Shown one piece after another: positions 7,663 through 15,718 of a stretch of 33,970 nucleotides of DNA. Position 1 is the first letter of the stretch. Each line of letters begins with the position of its first letter. Origin of the DNA: an uncultured Nitratifractor sp. (GTDB lineage Bacteria > Campylobacterota > Campylobacteria > Campylobacterales > Sulfurovaceae); NCBI GenBank assembly GCA_947311565.1, contig CAMZLH010000013.1:1-33970 (forward strand), read 5' to 3'. The notes beneath the pieces were generated by a model that searched no databases, was not told the DNA's origin, and saw nothing but the letters and a program-made list of their open reading frames with translations. Made by a program: the position numbers and the translations under genes.

Positions 7663-8889
7663 ATGATACAATCATTAACAGGTATGCAAGATATTGTTGG
7701 CGACGAGGCAAAAAAGTATAACTATGTTGTAAACAGTGCAAAAGAGGTGTTAGAAAATTATGATTTTGACTTTCTAAAGATGCCAATGCTAGAAAAAACT
7801 GAGCTTTTTATTCGCTCTGTTGGTGGAAGTAGCGATATTGTAAATAAAGAGATGTATCGCTTTATAGACAAAGGCGAAAACGATGTATGTCTAAGACCAG
7901 AAGGAACAGCAGGGGTTGCAAGATATTTTGTGCAAAATAAGCTAGATAGACAACCACAAAAGTTTAAATTCTACTACCACGGCTCTATGTTTAGATATGA
8001 GCGACCACAAAAGGGGCGATACAGAGAGTTTAACCAATTTGGCTGTGAAAGCTTTGGCGAAGAGAGTGTTTATGAAGATTACGCAATTATAGAGATGGCA
8101 TCTGCTATTTTAGATAAGCTTGATATTAGCTACAAACTAGAGTTAAACTCTCTTGGTTGCAAAGAGTGCAGACCAAAGTATATAGAGAGTTTAAAAGAGT
8201 TTTTAAGAGATAAAAAAGATAAACTATGCGAAGATTGCAACAGAAGATTAGAGCAAAACCCTCTAAGAGTTTTAGACTGCAAAGTGCAAAGTTGTCAAGC
8301 TGAGTATGAAGATGCACCAAAAATTACAGATAATCTATGCGAAAGTTGCGACACTGATTTTAGAAAACTAAAAGAGCTTTTAGATAACAATAGTATAAAT
8401 TACGAAGTAAACAAAAAGCTTGTTCGTGGTTTAGATTACTATAACAAAACTATTTTTGAATTTATTAGCGATAAAATAGGAGCACAAGGGACAGTAATTG
8501 GTGGTGGAAGATACGATGGTTTAATAAGCTATCTTGATGGTAAAGAGACACCAGCAGTTGGCTTTGGTATGGGGGTAGAGAGAGCAATGTTACTAACCAG
8601 TCTGCCAAGCACTCAAAATTGTGGCTACCACCTTGGTGCAATGGATGAAGAGGCACTTAGTAGCATAATATCTCTTACAAAAAGTGTTAGAGTTAGCCAT
8701 AAAGCAACCCTAGAGTATAAGCCTAAAAAGCTAAAAGCTCTACTAAAGGGTGCAGATAAAGCCAATGCAAAATATTGTGTGGTAATTGGTGAAAATGAGC
8801 TTAAAGAGGGTAAAGTGTGGTTGAAAGATTTGGTAACAAAAGATGAGAGCACACCAACAATTGATGAGTTTTTAAATAGTATAAAGTAG
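7663..8889 (+). CDS. hisS: Histidyl-tRNA synthetase
   Basis: This 408-aa class II aminoacyl-tRNA synthetase charges tRNA-His. Motif 2 is seen as MFRYERPQKGRYREFNQFG, the histidine-specific loop as LVRGLDYYNKTIFEF, and motif 3 as VGFGMGVERAML. The C-terminal anticodon-binding domain occupies about residues 320-408. The middle insert is rich in cysteine pairs (CKECRP, CEDC, CESC), suggesting a small zinc-binding or degenerate zinc-ribbon region. The ATG follows the tmk stop directly. It is distinct from the HisZ paralog at 23845-24690, which lacks the anticodon domain. Confidence 0.97.
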   Translation: MIQSLTGMQDIVGDEAKKYNYVVNSAKEVLENYDFDFLKMPMLEKTELFIRSVGGSSDIVNKEMYRFIDKGENDVCLRPEGTAGVARYFVQNKLDRQPQKFKFYYHGSMFRYERPQKGRYREFNQFGCESFGEESVYEDYAIIEMASAILDKLDISYKLELNSLGCKECRPKYIESLKEFLRDKKDKLCEDCNRRLEQNPLRVLDCKVQSCQAEYEDAPKITDNLCESCDTDFRKLKELLDNNSINYEVNKKLVRGLDYYNKTIFEFISDKIGAQGTVIGGGRYDGLISYLDGKETPAVGFGMGVERAMLLTSLPSTQNCGYHLGAMDEEALSSIISLTKSVRVSHKATLEYKPKKLKALLKGADKANAKYCVVIGENELKEGKVWLKDLVTKDESTPTIDEFLNSIK

Positions 8890-8897
8890 TAGTTTAG

Positions 8898-8903
8898 TAT
8901 AAT
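8898..8903 (+). promoter_or_regulatory. -10 box of the aminotransferase-ppnP pair
   Basis: An exact TATAAT in the 44-base hisS to aminotransferase gap predicts a start near 8910 and a leader of about 24 bases. It would allow this pair to be expressed independently of the ubiX-hisS run. Confidence 0.5.
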
Positions 8904-8933
8904 AGTAAAAATTTACACAATAAAAGGGAAATT

Positions 8934-10106
8934 ATGTTTTCTAAAAAAATAGAGGCTTTGTCGCCCTCGATTACAATTGCAATATCAACATTAGCTAGAG
9001 AGTTAAAGGCAAGTGGAAAAGATGTTATTAGCTTCTCTGCTGGTGAGCCAGATTTTGATACTCCTAAAAAAATTAAAGAAGCAGCAATAGAAGCTATCAA
9101 TAATGGAGAGACAAAATATACAGCAGTAGCTGGAACACCAGAACTATTAAACGCAATTAAAGATAAATTAGCAAGAGAGAATAATCTTAATTACGAGACA
9201 AATCAGATATTAGTTAGTAATGGAGCAAAACAATCTCTATTTAATATTACACAAGCTCTTTTAGAAGAGGGAGACGAAGTAATAATTCCAGCACCCTACT
9301 GGGTTACATATCCAGAGTTAGTAAAGTTCGCAGGTGCAACACCTGTAATTGTTGATACATGTGAGAGAAATAGCTTTAAACTGACTGTAAAAGAGTTAGA
9401 AGATGCAATTACACCTAATACAAAAATGTTAATTCTTACAAGCCCATCTAACCCAACAGGCTCAGTATATACAAGAGAAGAGCTAGAGAGGTTATCTAAA
9501 GTTTTAGAGGGAACTAACATTACAATAATTAGTGATGAGATGTACGAAAAACTACTATTTAACGATACTGAATTTGTATCTGTAGCAGCAATTAATGAAG
9601 ATATGTTTAATAGAACAATAACTGTTAATGGTTTAAGTAAATCTGTTGCAATGACAGGCTGGAGAATGGGATATTTAGCAAGCCCAAATGTAGAGCTAGT
9701 TAAAAAAATGACTTCACTGCAATCTCAAAGTACTTCAAATATAAACTCTATTACTCAGTATGCATCTATAACTGCACTTAATGGTAGTGTAGATGAAGAT
9801 GTTGAGAGAATGAGAGAAGCTTTCGAAGCAAGAGCAGAAGCGGCAGTTAAGCTATTTAACTCAATAGATGGATTAAGCGTATTAAGACCAAAAGGGGCTT
9901 TTTACCTTTTTGTAAATATTAAAGATGTAAGCAACGACTCTTTAAAGTTTTGTGAAGAGCTATTAGAGCAGTATGGTGTAGCTGTAGTACCTGGTGTTGG
10001 CTTTGGAGCAGAGGGCTACTTTAGATTCTCATTTGCAACTGATATGGTTACAATTAATGAGGGTGTTAGAAGAATAGAAAAATTTGTTAAAAATTTAGGA
10101 AAATAG
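8934..10106 (+). CDS. aspC: Aspartate-type pyridoxal-phosphate aminotransferase (class I)
   Basis: This 390-aa protein probably transfers the amino group between aspartate and 2-oxoglutarate; related enzymes of this subgroup also act on prephenate. The PLP fold is shown by NGAKQSLFN, SPSNPTG with Asn173, SDEMYE with Asp201, and SKSVAMTGWRMGY with Schiff-base Lys236 and phosphate-binding Arg244. A C-terminal arginine in YFRFSFAT fits the carboxylate-binding site. GGG lies six bases before the ATG. ppnP follows after two bases. Substrate choice (aspartate against prephenate or other amino acids) cannot be settled from the sequence. Confidence 0.9.
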   Translation: MFSKKIEALSPSITIAISTLARELKASGKDVISFSAGEPDFDTPKKIKEAAIEAINNGETKYTAVAGTPELLNAIKDKLARENNLNYETNQILVSNGAKQSLFNITQALLEEGDEVIIPAPYWVTYPELVKFAGATPVIVDTCERNSFKLTVKELEDAITPNTKMLILTSPSNPTGSVYTREELERLSKVLEGTNITIISDEMYEKLLFNDTEFVSVAAINEDMFNRTITVNGLSKSVAMTGWRMGYLASPNVELVKKMTSLQSQSTSNINSITQYASITALNGSVDEDVERMREAFEARAEAAVKLFNSIDGLSVLRPKGAFYLFVNIKDVSNDSLKFCEELLEQYGVAVVPGVGFGAEGYFRFSFATDMVTINEGVRRIEKFVKNLGK

Positions 10107-10108
10107 TT

Positions 10109-10417
10109 ATGAAATTTGAAAATGCAGATGTTCTATTAGAGGGAAATAGCTATTTTGATGGTGCTGTAACAAGCAGAACTATAGTATTAAAAGATGGTTC
10201 TAAAAAAACACTTGGATTTATGCTGCCTGGAGAGTATGAATTTGGCACACAAAGTGCAGAGTTAATGGAAATAACATCTGGTGAACTAGAAGTTCAACTA
10301 CCAGATAGTAAAGATTTTATTACAATTAAAGGTGGCTCATCTTTTAATGTACCAGAAAATAGCAAATTTAAAGTTAAAGTAAAAAGTGTAGTAGATTACT
10401 GTTGCTCTTATTTGTAG
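10109..10417 (+). CDS. ppnP: Pyrimidine/purine nucleoside phosphorylase (PpnP, DUF1255)
   Basis: This 102-aa single-domain cupin splits nucleosides with phosphate into free base and ribose 1-phosphate, as shown for E. coli PpnP (YaiE). The family core GFMLPGEYEFGTQSAELMEI is present, as is the following SGELEVQLP strand and the GGSSFNVPENSKFKVKV cupin strand pair. Length is normal. It begins two bases after the aminotransferase stop and is probably cotranscribed. The functional link between the two is not obvious. Confidence 0.88.
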   Translation: MKFENADVLLEGNSYFDGAVTSRTIVLKDGSKKTLGFMLPGEYEFGTQSAELMEITSGELEVQLPDSKDFITIKGGSSFNVPENSKFKVKVKSVVDYCCSYL

Positions 10418-10443
10418 ATAATAAAAAAATATAAAACTTAAGC

Positions 10444-10479
10444 CTAATTTTGGCAATTATATTATGTCGCCAAAATTAG
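10444..10479. terminator. Hairpin between convergent ppnP and the minus-strand respiratory run
   Basis: CTAATTTTGGC (10444-10454) and GCCAAAATTAG (10469-10479) form a perfect 11-bp stem with a 14-base loop. Neither side has an immediate T-run; on the minus strand a T-rich stretch begins about eight bases later. It probably serves as a terminator shared by the converging transcripts. Confidence 0.5.
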
Positions 10480-10561
10480 CAAAAAGAGTACTTATCTTAC
10501 AGATTTTACAAAGTGCTTAAGGCTAAGCCATATACTTAGACTATAGCAAGCTATTTAGAGA

Positions 10562-10981
10562 TTATTGTTTTACACCTCTTCGTTTATCTAGCACATCTTT
10601 TGCTTTCAGTAAAGCATCTCTAAACTCATACGGATAGACACTTCCAATAGAAGGTATTAGTTTACTATTACTGCTATCTACAAAGTGAACTGTTGGAGTT
10701 TTAAATGTATGCATCCACTCTTTTGGTAGACTATCTTGCTCTCTAACATCTATATAATTGACAATGCAATATCTATCTAATATCTCTTTAACCTCTTTAA
10801 CTCTAACAACCTTCTCTTGATATACACAAGCTGGGCAACCCTCTCTTTTTATAATATATAGTACAACTTTACTATTAAGAGTACTTTTATTACTCTTTAA
10901 TTTATTAGTTTCCGTAGCACAGCTAGTAGTAAAAAATACTCCACCTATTACTAGCAGCAGTGCAAAAAAATTTCTAACCAT
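10562..10981 (-). CDS. Thioredoxin-fold lipoprotein
   Basis: This 139-aa protein has an N-terminal signal segment ending FFTTSC, a plausible lipobox with Cys21, so it is probably anchored to a membrane facing the periplasm. A thioredoxin-like domain follows, with the CPAC redox motif (Cys49, Cys52) and the cis-proline motif KTPTVHF (Pro96). It may reduce, oxidise or shuttle disulfides, but CPAC alone does not tell the direction. AAGGAG lies just before the ATG. It is the last gene of the minus-strand run that begins at ccoN and may be linked to cytochrome c or envelope thiol chemistry. The exact family is not recognised. Confidence 0.75.
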   Translation of the reverse strand: MVRNFFALLLVIGGVFFTTSCATETNKLKSNKSTLNSKVVLYIIKREGCPACVYQEKVVRVKEVKEILDRYCIVNYIDVREQDSLPKEWMHTFKTPTVHFVDSSNSKLIPSIGSVYPYEFRDALLKAKDVLDKRRGVKQ

Positions 10982-11024
10982 TACTAACTCCTTTAGTTTA
11001 CTATTAGATTAAAATTATACCAAA

Positions 11025-11816
11025 TTAAATTCTATCTATAGTGCCACGTATAAAATCTTGCATTACTCTATAATATCTCTTATCACTTGAGATATCATTA
11101 TGCCCTCTATTTCTAATTACAGTTACCATTGGCTTACTCTTTTTAAATGCATCAATTAATCTCTTAGTATGCTCTAGAGGAATAACTTTATCATTTTCAG
11201 CTATAACAATAAAGGTTTTAGCTTCAATATTTTTTACATTACTAATAGAGTTATATCTATCTTTTAATAATAAATTAGCTGGATATATAGAGTAACGCTC
11301 TTGAGCTATTGCTAGAATACTATCGTATGGTGTAATTAATGCTAATCTATTAACTTCTCTTCTAGCTGCTACATATGTAGCTATCCCTGAGCCAAGTGAG
11401 CGTCCTCCTATATTTATCTCGTTATGTCTTTTAGCTATATAGTCATATAGTGCTAATGCATCTTTGTATATATCTTTTTCTCTTGGTTTACCTTTACTCC
11501 CTCCATACCCTCTATAATCCATTAAATAACAGGTAAAATCTGGAAACTGCTGTGCTATATAGTTAGCACTCTTTGCCATAGATTCACCATTGCCTCCAAA
11601 GTAAATTATAGCATTTTTTCTACCTCTGTGTAGAATATGAACCATAATATCTGTACCATCTTGATCTAAAATAATATTAGGGTAGTCTATCTTAATATTT
11701 GGTGTAGGATGATAGAGTAACTTAAATTGAAAGCTATATAGAAAAAGACCCACTCCAAAATATAAAACTATAACAATAGAAAATATAGTTATAAATATCT
11801 TTTTAATATTATACAT
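11025..11816 (-). CDS. Membrane-anchored alpha/beta hydrolase
   Basis: This 263-aa protein has one N-terminal transmembrane helix (about 7-28) and an alpha/beta hydrolase domain. The nucleophile elbow GRSLGSG holds Ser140, the acid is probably Asp209 (AENDKVIP) and the histidine His239 (RGHND), giving a complete triad. GGNGES (about 74-79) is the likely oxyanion-hole loop and DYRGYGGS the typical strand after it. This layout matches the YfhR/BEM46-like group of uncharacterised serine hydrolases. Substrate is unknown. It starts three bases after the addB stop. Confidence 0.85.
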   Translation of the reverse strand: MYNIKKIFITIFSIVIVLYFGVGLFLYSFQFKLLYHPTPNIKIDYPNIILDQDGTDIMVHILHRGRKNAIIYFGGNGESMAKSANYIAQQFPDFTCYLMDYRGYGGSKGKPREKDIYKDALALYDYIAKRHNEINIGGRSLGSGIATYVAARREVNRLALITPYDSILAIAQERYSIYPANLLLKDRYNSISNVKNIEAKTFIVIAENDKVIPLEHTKRLIDAFKKSKPMVTVIRNRGHNDISSDKRYYRVMQDFIRGTIDRI

Positions 11817-11819
11817 ACT

Positions 11820-14150
11820 TTACAAATACTCCCCTCTGTGACATAAGAGTTGATAGGGACAATAGCGACAAGTTTGTAAATTTTCACATCTATTTGCAAC
11901 CAAGTTTGTTTGACTCTTTAACTCATTTACAATTTCTATTAACCTCTCCTCTTTCTCCTCTTGCATCTGCACAAACTCTAACTTTTGGCTCTCCAATATC
12001 TTTAAGTAAGCAAAATCAATAACTGGTTTATCATATAGTAACTTATATATACTCATTTGAAAATCTGTTATTTTATCAATCTTTTGGCTATTGTTTATAT
12101 TTCCACTTTTATAATCTATAACTAAAAATCTACCATCTCTTTTATCTACTCTATCTATGTAACCCTTAAAGTTTAAGCCCTCAATCTTACCACTAACCTT
12201 TTGCTCAACATCTATAACACTCCAACCACTATATAAATGAGTAAACTGTTCATCTGCAAATGATTTTAACATATCACTCCATAAAACTTTTTTATAGAGT
12301 ATCTCTTTATTATCTATATCTATATTGGCAATCTCAATATCTAAGGCTTTTTTTAACTCGTTACTACTTTTGAAATTACAATTTACAGTTAATACTCTAC
12401 TTAAAACTTCATGTAGTATTGCACCTTCATTTATATCATCACTATAAGGCTCTGCTATTTTAGATATATACTTATAATAAAATCTTCGTTTACACTCTAA
12501 AAATATTTTTAAACTTGTAGCTGACCACTCAAACTGTTTTGCATCGAACTTAATCTCTATATCTATCTCATGTGCTCTATCTCTATAATTACTACTTCCT
12601 AAAAAAAGTAACTCATTTGGAACTTTATACTCCTCTACCCTTTCGTTAATTCCTAACTCATATAAAAATTTAGATGGTTGATGATTGCTACTAGTATGAT
12701 AAACAACTACACCTCTTTTAACTCTCTCTAGTAATCGTGCATAGTAATATTTTTGTAGATTTTCTCTATCTTTTTTAGTGGGCAAAGAGGCTTTAGATCT
12801 AACTTCAGAGTTTAAGAATCTATCTTTTTTAGGTGTAGTTGGTACTATATCTTCATTAAAATCTAAGACTACAACGGCATCTAAATTAACTCCCCTACTC
12901 TCTAAAACACCCATTATTGTAACTTTACCACCTCTTACATCATCTATTGTATGCTCACTTAATTCACTTAACCATAAAAATATCCACTCTTTAAAGGTAA
13001 ATCTATCTTTAAAAATATGTTTAAATTTAAAAAGCTTTTTTGCTAAATTAAGTTTATCCAACTTATCCTCATAATCTTTCTCAGAGTAGAGTGGTAAATT
13101 TAAACTCTTTAAAATTTCAAAAAACTTATCTACCTCTACTTCGACATTTGCATCTATAAGATCTAGATTAAGAGTTAAATCTTTTAAATACTCTTTTGCA
13201 TCTATTTTTCCTCGCATAAACTCTTTTATCATAAATAGAGCCATATAACTATTAAAATTACTATATCTATATCCCATGGCAAGATTATAATTATTTAATT
13301 TATCAAAATCTCGTATAACTTCTGCTAAACTCTCATCAGGTGTAATTAAAGCTATTTTGTTAGGATCTATACCACTATCTATAAACTCTTCAATCTTTGC
13401 AAAAGCTATAGATATCTGTTCTAATCTCTCCCGAGTCTTTATAACTTCGCAATTAAGCTCTAAATCTCTTCTATTAAAATATAATATCTTTTTACTACTT
13501 AAACTAAATTCAACATCTGAGTTATTTGGTAAAGATATAGATAGCTCTCTAAAACTATCTTGCAACTTCATATTAAACGAGAGAGTCCTAAGCTTTATAG
13601 TAAACTCTTTTTTCTCTGCAATTTTACTAAATAGCTCTAATTCAAAATTAGTTAATAGCCCCTCTAGCTCAAGCTCAAAACTATCAAAACTATTAATATA
13701 ATCCCAATTTATACTATAGTTATCACTAACAAAGGAGCTATCAATTAAACCTTTACTATCTAATATCTCTCTATAATTACTCTTAAGCTCTTTTAGTATA
13801 TTTAAATCTCTATCAAACTCTGCATATGTATCAGCAACAAGTAAATTATCTATATCAACTAGCTCTACAGAAAGCTCTTCAAAAAAGCTAAAAAACTCTT
13901 TAGAGTTAGAGTAAAACTTTACTAAACTCAAATCACTTTTTAAAAACTTAAATTCCGAAAAATCTGCTGCCTCTTTTAGATACAAAACTCTTAACATACT
14001 ATCTACAAATACTCTATTTTCTATTACTATAGATCTACTTAAAAAATCAGCAATTGTAGTGGTATGGCCAATTAAAGAGTCATGTTCTAAAAAATTAGAC
14101 TTACTCTCTCTTACTGCTCTACTTGTTGCAACAATATGTAGATTATTCAT
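11820..14150 (-). CDS. addB: AddB-type helicase-nuclease subunit with PD-(D/E)XK nuclease and 4Fe-4S clasp
   Basis: This 776-aa protein is a likely AddB partner of an AddAB double-strand-break resection enzyme. The C-terminal RecB-like nuclease has GYIDRVD (Asp666), VIDYKSG (Asp679, Lys681) and the upstream ILHEVL histidine. An iron-sulfur clasp is indicated by Cys553 (FLECKRRFYYKY) and a terminal cysteine trio at 761, 764 and 770. The CxxCx5C spacing equals that of AddB. The N-terminal half looks like a decayed UvrD-type helicase with no clear Walker A, typical for AddB. Its ATG follows the fixH-like stop with no spacer. No addA is in the window, so the partner must be elsewhere. Confidence 0.85.
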   Translation of the reverse strand: MNNLHIVATSRAVRESKSNFLEHDSLIGHTTTIADFLSRSIVIENRVFVDSMLRVLYLKEAADFSEFKFLKSDLSLVKFYSNSKEFFSFFEELSVELVDIDNLLVADTYAEFDRDLNILKELKSNYREILDSKGLIDSSFVSDNYSINWDYINSFDSFELELEGLLTNFELELFSKIAEKKEFTIKLRTLSFNMKLQDSFRELSISLPNNSDVEFSLSSKKILYFNRRDLELNCEVIKTRERLEQISIAFAKIEEFIDSGIDPNKIALITPDESLAEVIRDFDKLNNYNLAMGYRYSNFNSYMALFMIKEFMRGKIDAKEYLKDLTLNLDLIDANVEVEVDKFFEILKSLNLPLYSEKDYEDKLDKLNLAKKLFKFKHIFKDRFTFKEWIFLWLSELSEHTIDDVRGGKVTIMGVLESRGVNLDAVVVLDFNEDIVPTTPKKDRFLNSEVRSKASLPTKKDRENLQKYYYARLLERVKRGVVVYHTSSNHQPSKFLYELGINERVEEYKVPNELLFLGSSNYRDRAHEIDIEIKFDAKQFEWSATSLKIFLECKRRFYYKYISKIAEPYSDDINEGAILHEVLSRVLTVNCNFKSSNELKKALDIEIANIDIDNKEILYKKVLWSDMLKSFADEQFTHLYSGWSVIDVEQKVSGKIEGLNFKGYIDRVDKRDGRFLVIDYKSGNINNSQKIDKITDFQMSIYKLLYDKPVIDFAYLKILESQKLEFVQMQEEKEERLIEIVNELKSQTNLVANRCENLQTCRYCPYQLLCHRGEYL

Positions 14151-14693
14151 CTACTTAACTCTAACTCCATAAGTATCTATAAATTTAATATCTTTACCAA
14201 CAATAAACCTTGCTCTTATAATATAACGACCTGGTTTTTTTACCAATAATGAGTCGACTCTATAAAGACCTCTATCACCTTTTACTTTAATTATTGGTAA
14301 ATCGTCTTCATTGGTGCCAGGTTTAGTAAGAAGTATAGAGACATTTGCATCCACACCTTTACCATCTTTACTACTTATAAAGTAACTAAATGTATTAGAT
14401 TCATTTAACCCAACATATCTATGTGGCTTACGCTTTAAATTTTTAGGCTTAAACTCTACATGCTCTAATCCACTAATTTTGATACTATATTTACTATCAA
14501 ATCTTTCTGCAGACTCTTGCATAAGGTCAGCATTAACATCGGCATCTTGATATTTCATCATAAATGCATTCGACTCTCTAACAGGTAGAGATATAGTATT
14601 TTTTATTGTCCAGTAGCCTAATGTTATTCCTATAAATAGAAAGCCTAAAATCATATATGGCCAAAATTTTCCACTATCATCTTTTTTGCTCAT
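14151..14693 (-). CDS. FixH-family membrane protein
   Basis: This 180-aa protein has one N-terminal transmembrane helix (about 12-32) and a periplasmic beta-rich domain ending in KKPGRYIIRARFIVGKDIKFIDTYGV, resembling the FixH/CcoH group involved in cbb3 oxidase maturation. AAGGATAATT precedes the ATG. It sits 90 bases after the TPM-like gene and directly abuts addB. Its place downstream of ccoNOQP supports an assembly role, but similarity to FixH is by layout rather than strong motifs. Confidence 0.7.
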   Translation of the reverse strand: MSKKDDSGKFWPYMILGFLFIGITLGYWTIKNTISLPVRESNAFMMKYQDADVNADLMQESAERFDSKYSIKISGLEHVEFKPKNLKRKPHRYVGLNESNTFSYFISSKDGKGVDANVSILLTKPGTNEDDLPIIKVKGDRGLYRVDSLLVKKPGRYIIRARFIVGKDIKFIDTYGVRVK

Positions 14694-14783
14694 AATTATC
14701 CTTTTATCTTTATTCTAAAGCTCTATAGATATTTATATATCTACACAACTTTAGTTAGTAAGACATAAGTCTCACTAAATTAA

Positions 14784-15371
14784 TTAACTCTTTAATTTTC
14801 TAAAAAGTGGAGCAATGAAATATATCCAAATTACTATTAAAGAACCTATAATAATTAAACTATTTACAACTCTAAGTACCCAACTTGTTCCATCTTTAAT
14901 TGTTGTTGTTAATTCTACACCTTTGCTCTTAGCTACTTCATCTGCTAATTCAGAATAGGCTTGAACCATACCAACATCATATTTAGATTGGTTAGAGTTT
15001 TTATCTTCGCTTGCTATAACTTTTATAGCATAATCTAAAATTTCATCTTTATCCAAACTATTTAGTTGCTCTTTTGGTTCAGCAACCAAATGTATTCTTC
15101 TAGAGTTTGGTACAAATACAATTGCTACATATGGTTTGCTTAAACTACTACTATACTTTTTTACATAATCATATACACTTATACCTCTATCTAACTTATC
15201 GTTAGTTGTAATAATATAACTATTAACTCCACTCTTTTGCTTTAATTCAGAACCCATTTTTTCAATAAAATCGGCTGCTTTTGGTGAAATTAAGTGATCA
15301 TTAAATAGATAATTAGCGTATAGATTAAATGAGAGTAGTAGAGTAAGCAAGGCAAACCTTGCTTTTCTCAT
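14784..15371 (-). CDS. TPM-domain-like membrane-anchored periplasmic protein
   Basis: This 195-aa protein has a signal peptide (about 1-19, cleavage likely after NLYA), a periplasmic alpha/beta domain resembling the TPM fold (VNSYIITTNDKL, YVAIVFVPNSRRIHLV), and a C-terminal transmembrane helix (about 166-190) with a short basic tail. TPM proteins have been tied to photosystem repair and to membrane protein quality control, so a role in cbb3 oxidase assembly or turnover is a fair guess. It starts four bases after the 29-codon gene, whose last codons carry its AGGA. No catalytic residues are recognised. Confidence 0.7.
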   Translation of the reverse strand: MRKARFALLTLLLSFNLYANYLFNDHLISPKAADFIEKMGSELKQKSGVNSYIITTNDKLDRGISVYDYVKKYSSSLSKPYVAIVFVPNSRRIHLVAEPKEQLNSLDKDEILDYAIKVIASEDKNSNQSKYDVGMVQAYSELADEVAKSKGVELTTTIKDGTSWVLRVVNSLIIIGSLIVIWIYFIAPLFRKLKS

Positions 15372-15375
15372 ATAT

Positions 15376-15465
15376 TTATCCTACAAATAGGTGATTAGGA
15401 GTTAAAACAGACCAAGCTGTAATAGCCGCTGCTATAACTATTAGTAGTGTTATTAATTTAAGCAT
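15376..15465 (-). CDS. 29-aa single-helix membrane peptide in the cco operon
   Basis: The frame reads ATG to TAA for 29 residues, beginning MLKLITLLIVIAAAITAWSV and ending in PNHLFVG: almost entirely one transmembrane helix. GGAG lies six bases upstream, directly after the DUF4006 stop, and the spacings to both neighbours (10 and 4 bases) are those of an operon. The AGGA for the next gene lies in its final codons. Small one-helix subunits are common in cytochrome oxidases, so this could be an accessory or assembly peptide of the cbb3 enzyme. It is easily missed by gene finders because of its length. Confidence 0.75.
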   Translation of the reverse strand: MLKLITLLIVIAAAITAWSVLTPNHLFVG

Positions 15466-15475
15466 TCTGTACTCC

Positions 15476-15709
15476 TTATAGTTTACTTACATCAAACTTA
15501 GCATTATCAGTGCTACTTGCTTTAATATTTTTAAAGCCCTCTTCGCCTGTTATCTTAGTACCATCATAAGGCTTTGTAACTGCATCTCTTTGAACTACAA
15601 TTGATTGAGAGACTAAAAAGAATAGTATACTTAATAGTAACACTGTCGCTATTAACATACCAGTAATTCCGTTTAGTTTAAACAAGCCTCTACTTGTATT
15701 TTCTGCCAT
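15476..15709 (-). CDS. DUF4006 family protein
   Basis: This 77-aa protein has a single transmembrane helix (about 15-38, GITGMLIATVLLLSILFFLV) and a short hydrophilic C-terminal tail. DUF4006 proteins are small membrane proteins found downstream of ccoP in Campylobacterota, and this gene is in just that position, nine bases after the ccoP stop. An assembly or stability role in the cbb3 oxidase is likely but unproven. Confidence 0.85.
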   Translation of the reverse strand: MAENTSRGLFKLNGITGMLIATVLLLSILFFLVSQSIVVQRDAVTKPYDGTKITGEEGFKNIKASSTDNAKFDVSKL

Positions 15710-15718
15710 AATCGCTCC

